Shown: in pieces, positions 24,823-32,508 of the stretch
Position numbering within the stretch: position 1 is the stretch's first letter
Layout of the letters: each line of letters begins with the position of its first letter
DNA from: Ureibacillus manganicus DSM 26584
GTDB taxonomy: Bacteria; Bacillota; Bacilli; Bacillales_A; Planococcaceae
NCBI RefSeq assembly: GCF_000772945.1
Contig: NZ_JPVN01000017.1
Location: 25,968 to 89,967 of the forward strand
DNA: 64,000 nucleotides
Direction of reading: 5' to 3'
Made by a program: the position numbers and the translations under genes
The notes under the pieces: model-generated
What the model saw: the letters and a program-made list of their open reading frames with translations, nothing else
Databases searched by the model: none
Told to the model about the DNA's origin: nothing

Positions 24823-25420
24823 TGTGTATGTGATGGGTTGTAATGGACAGTAGGAGTGAAAAAAGTAGGTGAGTTGTCCAATATCGTGGCGATATTGGAC
24901 AGTAGGAGTGGAAAAAGCTGGTGAGTTGTCCAATATCGTGGCGATATTGGACATTAGGAGTGAAAGAAGTAGGTGAGTTGTCCAATATCGTGGCTATATT
25001 GGACATTAGGAGTGAAAGAAGTAGGTGAGTTGTCCAATATCGGAGCTATATTGGACAGTAGGAGTGAAAAAAGTAGGTGAGTTGTCCAATATCGTGGCGA
25101 TATTGGACAGTAGGAGTGAAAAAAGTAGGTGAGTTGTCCAATATCGGAGCTATTTTGGACAGTAGGAGTGAAAAAAGTAAGAGAAGTGTCCAATATCCGG
25201 GCGATATTGGACAGTAGGAGTGAAATAAGTAAGTGAAGTGTCCAATAACGTGGCGATATTGGACAGTAGGAATGAAAAAAGTAGGTGAAGTGTCCAATAT
25301 CAGGGCTCTCATGGACAAAAACGTAAGGAAAAGTGAAGGAACTGTCCATGAGAAGCTGTCTCATGGACAAAAGTGCGAGAAAAAGCGCAGGAACTGTCCA
25401 TGAAGCGGCCTCCGCACAAA
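24823..25420 (+). repeat. 52-bp tandem repeat array D (12 units)
   Basis: Units start TGTCCAATATCG at 24823 (degenerate), 24875, 24927, 24979, 25031, 25083, 25135, 25187, 25239, 25291, 25343 and 25395, exactly 52 bases apart. The core TGTCCAATATCGTGGCGATA plus TTGGACA is an inverted repeat; the linker is about GTAGGAGTGAAAAAAGTAGG. The last units drift to TGTCCATGAG...CTCATGGACA, keeping the inverted-repeat form. It fills the gap between larA and the thiolase promoter, with no separate terminator after larA, so its hairpins may stop transcription there. Sequence is unlike array A. Confidence 0.9.
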
Positions 25421-25465
25421 ATCCTCATTAATTTGAATAATAATTAACAGATAATTCTAAAAGTA

Positions 25466-25494
25466 TTTACAAATCAGAAAAATGATTTTATAAT
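25466..25494 (+). promoter_or_regulatory. Sigma-A promoter of the thiolase operon
   Basis: -35 TTTACA (25466-25471), 17 bases, -10 TATAAT (25489-25494). Expected transcription start near 25501, upstream of two LacI-type operators. Confidence 0.75.
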
Positions 25495-25534
25495 TAAGCT
25501 AGTTATCTAAATAACTATTATTTTTTTGAAATAA

Positions 25535-25552
25535 AATCTAAACGTTTAGATT
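25535..25552. promoter_or_regulatory. LacI-family operator O3
   Basis: AATCTAAACGTTTAGATT is a fully symmetric version of the operator. It lies about 35 bases past the predicted start, so repression would be by roadblock or looping with O4. Confidence 0.8.
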
Positions 25553-25601
25553 CACGAAACTAGTGGATTTTCCAACATGGAAATCTCTAACTATATCAAA
25601 A

Positions 25602-25619
25602 AATCTAATCGTTTAGATT
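25602..25619. promoter_or_regulatory. LacI-family operator O4
   Basis: AATCTAATCGTTTAGATT, 67 bases centre to centre from O3. Two operators for one promoter suggest cooperative binding or a tetramer. Confidence 0.8.
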
Positions 25620-25665
25620 CTAAAATTGTAAACAAAACTTCAACCATTTGAAAGGGGATAATGAA

Positions 25666-26844
25666 ATGAAAGAAGTAGTAATCGTAGGGGCAGCAAGAAC
25701 GGCAATTGGAACTATGGGTGGAACAATTAAGGATCTACATCCTTCTGAATTAGGTGCAATTGCAATTAAAGAAGCATTACAAAGAGCGGGTGTAGCAGCG
25801 GAATCAGTTGAAGAAGTCATTGTTGGTAGTGTTGGGCAAGTTGCTGAAAACGCTTTTATCGCACGCATGTGTGCAATTGAAGCAGGAATTCCTACTCATT
25901 CAACAGCATTAACGGTGAATCGTCTATGTGGTTCAGGACTACAAGCTATTAATAGTGCAGTGCAAGCAATTCAAACAAACCAAGCGGATATTATCGTTGC
26001 AGCTGGAACAGAAAATATGGATTTACTTCCATACTACGTTCGAAAAGGCAGATACGGATATAAAATGGGTCATGACATTTTAGAAGATGGTTTATTAACT
26101 GCATTAACAGATCCATTTGGAAAATATGCAATGGGTGTTACAGCTGAAAAAGTAGCTGAACGTTTTAACGTTTCTCGTGAAGAACAAGACGCATTTGCAT
26201 TAAAGAGCCAAGAAAAGGCTAAACAAGCAATTGAAAACGGTTACTTCGACGATGAAATTGTACCTGTTGAAGTAAAAGGCAGAAGAGGCGAAGTAACAAT
26301 CTTTAATAAGGATGAGCATCCTCGCGACACTTCCCTTGAAAAGTTAGCAAAACTTAAACCAGCATTTGTTGAAAATGGAACTGTTACTCCAGGGAATGCA
26401 TCTGGTATTAACCAAGGCGCAGGGGCAGTAGTCATTATGTCTAAAGAAAAAGCAGACGAATTAGGATTAAAACCTCTTGCTTATATTCGCGAACAAGCGG
26501 TAGCTGGTGTTGACCCAGAAATTATGGGATTTGCGCCATCACCTGCAGTGAAAAAAGTATTAGATAAAGCAGGATTAACATTAAATGATATCGATTTAAT
26601 CGAATTAAATGAAGCATTTGCTGCACAATCTGTAGCAGTTATTAAAGATTTAGAAATTGATGAAGAAAAAGTTAACCCGAATGGTGGAGCAATTGCACTA
26701 GGACACCCAATTGGTGCGAGTGGAACAATCTTAACTGTGAAATCAATTTATGACATGAAACGTAGAGGTCTAAAACGTGCCATTATCACAATGTGTATTG
26801 GTGGAGGCCAAGGAATCGCTACTATTATCGAAAACGCTGAGTAA
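25666..26844 (+). CDS. Acetyl-CoA C-acetyltransferase (thiolase)
   Basis: 392 residues, the standard length for biosynthetic or degradative thiolases. Nucleophile Cys88 in RLCGSGLQAI, then NGGAIALGHPIGASG with its His, and CIGGGQG with the second Cys near the end. It condenses two acetyl-CoA to acetoacetyl-CoA or runs in reverse. ATG 25666 has AAAGGGG upstream. First gene of the LacI-controlled operon, followed by a reductase and two CoA-transferases, and co-regulated with hbd. Confidence 0.93.
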   Translation: MKEVVIVGAARTAIGTMGGTIKDLHPSELGAIAIKEALQRAGVAAESVEEVIVGSVGQVAENAFIARMCAIEAGIPTHSTALTVNRLCGSGLQAINSAVQAIQTNQADIIVAAGTENMDLLPYYVRKGRYGYKMGHDILEDGLLTALTDPFGKYAMGVTAEKVAERFNVSREEQDAFALKSQEKAKQAIENGYFDDEIVPVEVKGRRGEVTIFNKDEHPRDTSLEKLAKLKPAFVENGTVTPGNASGINQGAGAVVIMSKEKADELGLKPLAYIREQAVAGVDPEIMGFAPSPAVKKVLDKAGLTLNDIDLIELNEAFAAQSVAVIKDLEIDEEKVNPNGGAIALGHPIGASGTILTVKSIYDMKRRGLKRAIITMCIGGGQGIATIIENAE

Positions 26845-26869
26845 TTTTTAATATAAGGAGAGAATTTCA

Positions 26870-27610
26870 ATGATCGATTTAACAGGAAAAGTAGCCATTG
26901 TTACAGGTTCAGCCCGAGGTTTAGGACGCGGAATTGCCGAAAAGTTAGCAAGTCTGGGCTCACAAGTAATTATTTCAGATATTAACGCGGAAGGATTAGA
27001 AATTACAGCTTCTGAATTCCGTGACAAAGGTTATAAAGTAGATTCATATGTTGCGAATGTTGCAAAACGTGAAGATGCTGAAGCATTAGTACAATATGCA
27101 ATTACTCAACATGGCAAATTAGATATTTTGGTAAATAACGCAGGTATTAACCGCGATGCGATGCTTCACAAAATGAACCAAGAACAATGGGATAGTGTGA
27201 TTGGGGTAAATTTAACTGGTGTATTCAACGTTTTACAACCAGCAGCAATCCATATGCGTGAACAACAATCGGGTCGCATTATTAACATTTCATCTGCAAG
27301 TTGGTTAGGAAATATCGGGCAAGCAAACTACGCAGCAGCAAAAGCAGGTGTGGTTGGTTTAACAAAAACGGCAGCTCGTGAACTAGCTAAATTTAATGTG
27401 ACATGTAATGCGATTTGTCCAGGATTTATCGAAACAGATATGACACGTGGTGTACCAGAAAAAGTTTGGGATACGATGATTTCAAAAATTCCGATGGGCA
27501 GAGCAGGTAAACCAGAAGATGTGGCTAACATGATTGCCTATTTAGCATCTGACCAAGCTTCTTATATTACATCTGAAGTTATTAATGTTGGTGGGGGCTT
27601 TATTCTCTAA
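26870..27610 (+). CDS. SDR reductase, FabG/PhaB-like
   Basis: 246 residues. VAIVTGSARGLGRGIAEKL, NNAGINRDAMLHKM, catalytic Ser in NISSASWLGN, Tyr/Lys in YAAAKAG and YITSEVINVGGGFIL. Both length and motifs fit 3-oxoacyl-ACP or acetoacetyl-CoA reductases. Its position directly after thiolase favours a 3-oxoacyl-CoA substrate; together with Hbd it would handle both hydroxyacyl-CoA stereoisomers. GAGAG site before the ATG. Confidence 0.82.
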   Translation: MIDLTGKVAIVTGSARGLGRGIAEKLASLGSQVIISDINAEGLEITASEFRDKGYKVDSYVANVAKREDAEALVQYAITQHGKLDILVNNAGINRDAMLHKMNQEQWDSVIGVNLTGVFNVLQPAAIHMREQQSGRIINISSASWLGNIGQANYAAAKAGVVGLTKTAARELAKFNVTCNAICPGFIETDMTRGVPEKVWDTMISKIPMGRAGKPEDVANMIAYLASDQASYITSEVINVGGGFIL

Positions 27611-27626
27611 AATAGGGGTGTACTTG

Positions 27627-29222
27627 ATGGGAAATAAATTACTATCTGTCAAAGATGCAGTTGATTTAATAAAAAATGATTCAAGTATTGCGGTGGCTGG
27701 ATTTGCGATTATGGGTTCCTGCGATACGATTTTGAAAGAAATTGAAAGAAGATATTTAGAGACAAAACAGCCATCCAATTTAACATTAATACACAGTGCA
27801 GGTTGCAGTGATCGTGTTGATGGAATTGAACACTTAGCATATAAAGGTCTTGTAAATAGAATCATCGGCGCACATTGGGGATTAGCTCCAAAATGGGGAG
27901 AACTTATTCACAAAAACGAAGTAGAGTGTCATTGCTTACCACAAGGGCAATTGACACATCTATTCCGTGCAATGGCCTCTGGTAAAAGTGGAAACCTTTC
28001 AAAAGTAGGTCTAGGTACGTTTGTTGACCCTCGAGTTGAAGGCGGGTTAATGAATAACAAAGCAAAAGAAACGACTAGTTTAGTAGACGTGATTGATATA
28101 AAGGGTGAAGAGTATTTATTTTACAATTCAGTTCATGTAGATGTAGCCATCATCCGCGGTACTACTGCAGATGAATTTGGAAACATCACTATGGAAGACG
28201 AAGCGATTAAACTTGAAGCACTTTCCGTTGCCCAAACAGCAAAAAGATTTGGTGGAAAGGTAATTGCTCAGGTGAAAAATATCGCTCGTAAAGGAACTCT
28301 TCATGCGAAAGACGTTGTTATTCCAGGCATTTTTGTCGATGCAATCGTTCTAGCAGAAGATCCAACAACTGAACATAAACAAACATCTTCTGCATTTTAC
28401 GATCCAGTTTACTCTGGGGATATTAAAGTCCCTCAAAAAGCGCTTCAACCAATTCCTTTAGGTGTAAGGAAAATCATTGGTCGACGTGGAGTAATGGAAT
28501 TATTCCCAAATGCAGTAGTGAATCTTGGAATTGGTATTCCAGGAGATACAATCGGACCAGTAGCTAGTGAAGAAGGTATTTTAAAAGATATTCACTTAAC
28601 TGTTGAATCAGGAGTTATCGGTGGTGTTCCTTCTGGAGGAACTGATTTCGGTATTGGGAAAAATGCTGATGCAATCATTGAGCATCCATATTTGTTTGAT
28701 TACTACAATGGTGCCGGCGTTGACCTTACCTTCATGGGAATGGCTGAAGTGGATTCAGCAGGAAATATCAATGTTAGTAAATTAGGAGATCGTGCCGTTG
28801 GCTGTGGTGGTTTTATCGATATTACTCAACCTGCTAAAAAGGTAGTATTTTTAGGAACTTTCACTGCAGGTGGACTTGATGTTGAAATCTCTAATGGCAA
28901 ATTAAAAATAATAACTGAAGGTAAACACCGCAAATTCTTAAAAAATGTTAAACAAATCACATTTAGCGGTAATTATGCTCGGGAGCAAAAACAGCATGTG
29001 TATTACGTTACTGAACGTGCTGTCTTCAAACTAAGTCAAGAAGGTGTGGAGTTAATAGAATATGCACCTGGCATTGATATTGAAAGAGACATTTTAAGCA
29101 ATATGGACTTTATGCCAATCATTTCTCCAAATTTAAAAGAAATGCCTAAAGAATTATTTAATCATTCTGTGATGAATATTAGTAATGCATTTAATGGACA
29201 AAAGTCTGCTGTAATGTCATAG
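27627..29222 (+). CDS. Acyl-CoA:acetate/3-ketoacid CoA-transferase (fused alpha-beta)
   Basis: About 531 residues, a fused family I CoA-transferase (YdiF/propionate-CoA-transferase type). An N-terminal SVKDAVDLIKNDSSIAVAGFAIMGSCDTI domain and a C-terminal domain with NLGIGIPGDTIGPVASEEG and the catalytic glutamate in TVESGVIGG. It moves CoA between an acyl-CoA and acetate or a ketoacid. ATG 27627 has AGGGG 8 bases upstream. The next gene is a paralogue. Confidence 0.88.
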   Translation: MGNKLLSVKDAVDLIKNDSSIAVAGFAIMGSCDTILKEIERRYLETKQPSNLTLIHSAGCSDRVDGIEHLAYKGLVNRIIGAHWGLAPKWGELIHKNEVECHCLPQGQLTHLFRAMASGKSGNLSKVGLGTFVDPRVEGGLMNNKAKETTSLVDVIDIKGEEYLFYNSVHVDVAIIRGTTADEFGNITMEDEAIKLEALSVAQTAKRFGGKVIAQVKNIARKGTLHAKDVVIPGIFVDAIVLAEDPTTEHKQTSSAFYDPVYSGDIKVPQKALQPIPLGVRKIIGRRGVMELFPNAVVNLGIGIPGDTIGPVASEEGILKDIHLTVESGVIGGVPSGGTDFGIGKNADAIIEHPYLFDYYNGAGVDLTFMGMAEVDSAGNINVSKLGDRAVGCGGFIDITQPAKKVVFLGTFTAGGLDVEISNGKLKIITEGKHRKFLKNVKQITFSGNYAREQKQHVYYVTERAVFKLSQEGVELIEYAPGIDIERDILSNMDFMPIISPNLKEMPKELFNHSVMNISNAFNGQKSAVMS

Positions 29223-29275
29223 GTTTACGATACCTCAATCATAAGTTGAGAACGAACATAAACAAGGGGGATCAT

Positions 29276-30868
29276 ATGGCAAATTTAATAGATGCAATGG
29301 AACTTGCGAAAAAAATTCCAGACAATAGTACCATTGGGCTAGTTGGTTTTGGGGGAATTGGTCAGTGTGATAAAATATTGCGTTCCATAGGGGAAAATTT
29401 CAAAGAAACTGGCCATCCAAAAAATTTGACTGTGTTCCATACTGCAGGGCAATCTGACACGACAAATGGGATTGAACATATCGCAGAGGAAGGTTTAATT
29501 GGCCGAATTATTGGCGGACATTGGGGGTTAGCTCCAAAGGCAAGAAAGTTAATTCAAGAAAATAAAGTAGATTGTTACTGCTGGCCACAAGGTCAACTAA
29601 CACATCTATTGCGTGCAATGGCAAATAAATTGCCAGGACAAATTTCGCCTGTCGGATTAGGGACTTTCGTCGATCCACGAATTGAAGGCGGTAAATTTAA
29701 TGAAAGAACTAAAGCTCTAGATGATCTTGTTCAAGTGATTCATATCAATGACGAGGAGTTTTTACTATATCCATCGATTCCATTAGATTATGTATTTATC
29801 CGTGGAACAAGTATCGATGAAGCTGGGAACCTTACAACAGATGAAGAACCACTCAAATTAGAAATTTTGTCTGCTGCACAGGCAGCTAAAGCTTATGGTG
29901 GAAAAGTGATTGCACAAGTAAAATATGTAGCGCAAAAAGAATCTTTCCATCCAAAGCAAGTAGTGGTTCCAAGTTATTTAATCGATGAGTATGTACTAGT
30001 AGAAGACCCTGCAAAGGACCATAGACAAACATTTAGTGAAGTCTTTTCACCAGTATTCGCTGGCGATATTCGTACACCAAAAGAATCAATCGATGCAATT
30101 CCACTCGATATTCGAAAAATTATTGGACGTCGAGCAATTAAAGAATTGCAGAAAAATAATGTCGTTAACTTAGGGATTGGGATTCCGGGAGATGTTATTG
30201 GAAACATTGCAAACGAAGAAGGCATTGGGCAAGATATCGTATTAACGATGGAATCTGGAGTCGTTGGTGGTAGTTCAGTAGGGAAAAATGAGTTTGGTGT
30301 AGCTAGGAATGCAGATGCAATCCTTGAGCACGAATACTTATTTGATTATTATCATGGAACTGGTATCGATGTCACTTTTATGGGTGGAGCAGAAGTCGAT
30401 GAGTTCGGAAATGTGAATGTATCAAACTTTGGTGGAAGAGCTGTTGGTTGTGGTGGTTTTATCGATATAACGCAAACTGCTAAAAAGGTTGTTTTTCTAA
30501 CGACATTCACAGCTGATGGGCTAAAAGTTGCCATTGATAATGGTCGATTACAAATCCTACAAGAAGGTAAAGTTTCTAAATTTACGAATCATGTTCAACA
30601 AATTACATTTAGCGGAAGATACGCATCTACCCATTCTAAAAATGTAATTTATGTAACTGAGCGAGCTGTCTTTACATTAACGAAGGATGGTTTAGAGCTT
30701 ACTGAAATCGCACCAGGTATTGAACTTCAAAAGGATATATTGGATCATATGAAGTTTAAGCCAATCATTTCAAAAAATCTAAAAGTGATGGATATGGAAA
30801 TTTTCAGCGATCAACTGTTAGGAATTGCAAATGAATGGAATAGACAAGTAGAAACAGTGAACTCATAA
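29276..30868 (+). CDS. Acyl-CoA:acetate/3-ketoacid CoA-transferase (second copy)
   Basis: About 530 residues and similar throughout to the preceding gene, including GFGGIGQCDKI, NLGIGIPGDVIGNIANEEG and the catalytic TMESGVVGG. The divergence is large enough for a different acyl donor rather than a recent duplication. AAGGGGG precedes ATG 29276. A terminator lies just behind it. It may act on its own or with its neighbour as a mixed assembly. Confidence 0.87.
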   Translation: MANLIDAMELAKKIPDNSTIGLVGFGGIGQCDKILRSIGENFKETGHPKNLTVFHTAGQSDTTNGIEHIAEEGLIGRIIGGHWGLAPKARKLIQENKVDCYCWPQGQLTHLLRAMANKLPGQISPVGLGTFVDPRIEGGKFNERTKALDDLVQVIHINDEEFLLYPSIPLDYVFIRGTSIDEAGNLTTDEEPLKLEILSAAQAAKAYGGKVIAQVKYVAQKESFHPKQVVVPSYLIDEYVLVEDPAKDHRQTFSEVFSPVFAGDIRTPKESIDAIPLDIRKIIGRRAIKELQKNNVVNLGIGIPGDVIGNIANEEGIGQDIVLTMESGVVGGSSVGKNEFGVARNADAILEHEYLFDYYHGTGIDVTFMGGAEVDEFGNVNVSNFGGRAVGCGGFIDITQTAKKVVFLTTFTADGLKVAIDNGRLQILQEGKVSKFTNHVQQITFSGRYASTHSKNVIYVTERAVFTLTKDGLELTEIAPGIELQKDILDHMKFKPIISKNLKVMDMEIFSDQLLGIANEWNRQVETVNS

Positions 30869-30896
30869 AGATAAGTCAACTTCATTACCAAATTGA

Positions 30897-30923
30897 GGGG
30901 AATCATTATCGATTCCCTTTTTT
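30897..30923 (+). terminator. Terminator after the CoA-transferases
   Basis: GGGAATC (30898-30904) pairs with GATTCCC (30911-30917), 6-base loop, then six T. It lies only 19 bases before the next start, so the kinase and ECF genes would be expressed by readthrough. Confidence 0.7.
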
Positions 30924-30941
30924 AAGTGGGGGATTGCAGAA

Positions 30942-31619
30942 ATGAGTAGTAAATCAGCTAATCAGGATTTGAAAGAAATACAAACAGATGATTTTGGTGA
31001 TCGATTCTTACCTTTAGTAGAAGTAATTCATGAAATAGTAGAGGGAAGTAAGGCCCCAATCATCATGGCTTTAGAAGGTCGATGCGGAAGTGGCAAAAGT
31101 ACACTTTCAACATTTCTTAGAGGAAAGTTCGATTGTAATGTGATCCATATGGACGATTTTTTCCTACCACCAAATTTAAGGACTAATGAGCGATTAAATG
31201 AGCCTGGGGGAAATATTCACTACGAGAGATTTATAGAAGAAGTTATTCATCCTTTGAAGGAGAATAGCGCATTTTCTTATAATGCTTTTCAATGCTCAGA
31301 TGGTTCGTCTAGTAGAAAAGAATTACAACCTGCGAGGCTTACGATCATAGAGGGAGTCTACAGTCTTCATCCGAAACTGCAATCAATTTACGATTATAAA
31401 GTTTTCCTTACGATGAGTCCAAAAGAACAAATTAGACGATTATCTAAAAGGAATGAAAAGATGTTAGATAAGTTTATAAACATATGGATACCACTTGAAG
31501 AAAAATACTACTCTACTTTTCAAGTAGAAAAGTACTGTGATTTTATTTTTAATACAGAAACATGCTCTCTGACCGTAAATTCAGAGACAAGCGTTTTTAA
31601 AGGAGATGAGTCTAATTGA
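30942..31619 (+). CDS. P-loop small-molecule kinase (uridine kinase/CoaA-like)
   Basis: 225 residues. Walker A GRCGSGKST near residue 51, then VIHMDDFFLPP as in uridine kinases and type I pantothenate kinases, IHYERFIEEVI, LTIIEGVYSLHP and RRLSKRNEKML. The class phosphorylates nucleosides, pantothenate or related vitamins. The stop overlaps the next start (TTGA), an ECF substrate-binding membrane protein, so the kinase probably traps the compound that the ECF system brings in. It is not close enough to udk or coaA to name. Confidence 0.7.
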   Translation: MSSKSANQDLKEIQTDDFGDRFLPLVEVIHEIVEGSKAPIIMALEGRCGSGKSTLSTFLRGKFDCNVIHMDDFFLPPNLRTNERLNEPGGNIHYERFIEEVIHPLKENSAFSYNAFQCSDGSSSRKELQPARLTIIEGVYSLHPKLQSIYDYKVFLTMSPKEQIRRLSKRNEKMLDKFINIWIPLEEKYYSTFQVEKYCDFIFNTETCSLTVNSETSVFKGDESN

Positions 31620-32152
31620 ATAATGTCATTCGAAATATAGTTTTTACCTCTCTATGTATTGCAATAGGACTTCTTTTACCTCAATTCATAAAGATTATTC
31701 CTGTGATGAATATTGGAGCCGTTTTATTACCAATGCATATTCCAGTATTAATTTGTGGAATTTTGTGTGGATGGAGATTTGGAGTCATTTGTGGCGCAAC
31801 ATTACCAATCTTAGCTTACGTTTTAACAGGAATGCCACCAATTTTCCCAATTGGTATTTCCATGATGTTTGAGCTTGCTACATATGGATTACTGACTGGA
31901 CTATTATATGAACTTACAAAGGGGAAAATATATATTTCTCTAATAGGTGCCATGATTGGTGGACGCCTTGTTATGGGCATCGCAAATACCATCTTGTTTA
32001 ACTTTGCGGGTAATGCATTTGGCTGGATGGCTTTCATTTCAAGCGCGTTCATCACAGCTTTACCAGGGATCATCATTCAATTAATCATCATTCCTGTTAT
32101 TATTATGGCACTTCAAAGAAACCTTGTGTGGAAGCAAGCTACACAATACTAG
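31616..32152 (+). CDS. ECF transporter S component
   Basis: 178 residues, about six membrane segments. GAVLLPMHIPVLICGILCGW...GMPPIFPIGISMMFELATYGLLTGLLY is typical of the ECF S-component family that includes PanT (pantothenate). The energising EcfA/EcfT genes are not nearby, as usual for group II systems. TTG start with AGGAG 10 bases upstream, overlapping the kinase stop by 4 bases. Substrate is inferred from the kinase to be a vitamin or CoA precursor; not proven. Confidence 0.75.
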   Translation: MNNVIRNIVFTSLCIAIGLLLPQFIKIIPVMNIGAVLLPMHIPVLICGILCGWRFGVICGATLPILAYVLTGMPPIFPIGISMMFELATYGLLTGLLYELTKGKIYISLIGAMIGGRLVMGIANTILFNFAGNAFGWMAFISSAFITALPGIIIQLIIIPVIIMALQRNLVWKQATQY

Positions 32153-32213
32153 TGGTACAAGTGGATAGAATTACCTATGTCGAAACTATATTAATATAAA
32201 TAAATATCTCAAT

Positions 32214-32251
32214 GGGACCACAATTTGATAGTAAATTGTGGTCTATTTTTT
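32214..32251 (+). terminator. Terminator after the ECF gene
   Basis: Perfect 11-bp stem GACCACAATTT (32216-32226) with AAATTGTGGTC (32233-32243), then ATTTTTT. Confidence 0.88.
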
Positions 32252-32508
32252 ATTCTATTTATATAACAATAAAACTATCAATATAAGGAGGGGGGTATCT
32301 AGTCCTGGATTCTTTAGACTAATCTAGTACAGTAAACCTGTCCCGTACTCTCTAATTTCGTCCCAATTACACAGAAATTTGTCATAGTTTTTGAATCTCC
32401 GGTACTAGCAATTTCAAAAGGACAAACTCTTATATTAATAGAATATTAAGACTATGAATGGATTACTTCATTCATAGTGTGATTTGTCAGCGAAAGGGAG
32501 GAATTGTA
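32252..32508 (+). promoter_or_regulatory. Leader of the S8 protease gene
   Basis: Gene-free. A 9-bp hairpin CTATGAATG (32452-32460) with CATTCATAG (32469-32477) lies 31 bases before the start codon and could affect translation or mRNA stability. An AAGGAGGGGGG stretch at 32285 is followed by no convincing frame. I see no confident promoter. Confidence 0.35.

Noticed and set aside
24636..25370. Open frames of 81-138 codons on the minus strand inside array D
   Set aside because: They translate the intergenic repeat (FFHSYCPISPRY...), lack ribosome sites, and the 52-bp period shifts frame at each unit.
25845..25859. cre-like site TGAAAACGCTTTTA in the thiolase gene
   Set aside because: Two mismatches at fixed positions and located in conserved coding sequence (AENAFIAR).
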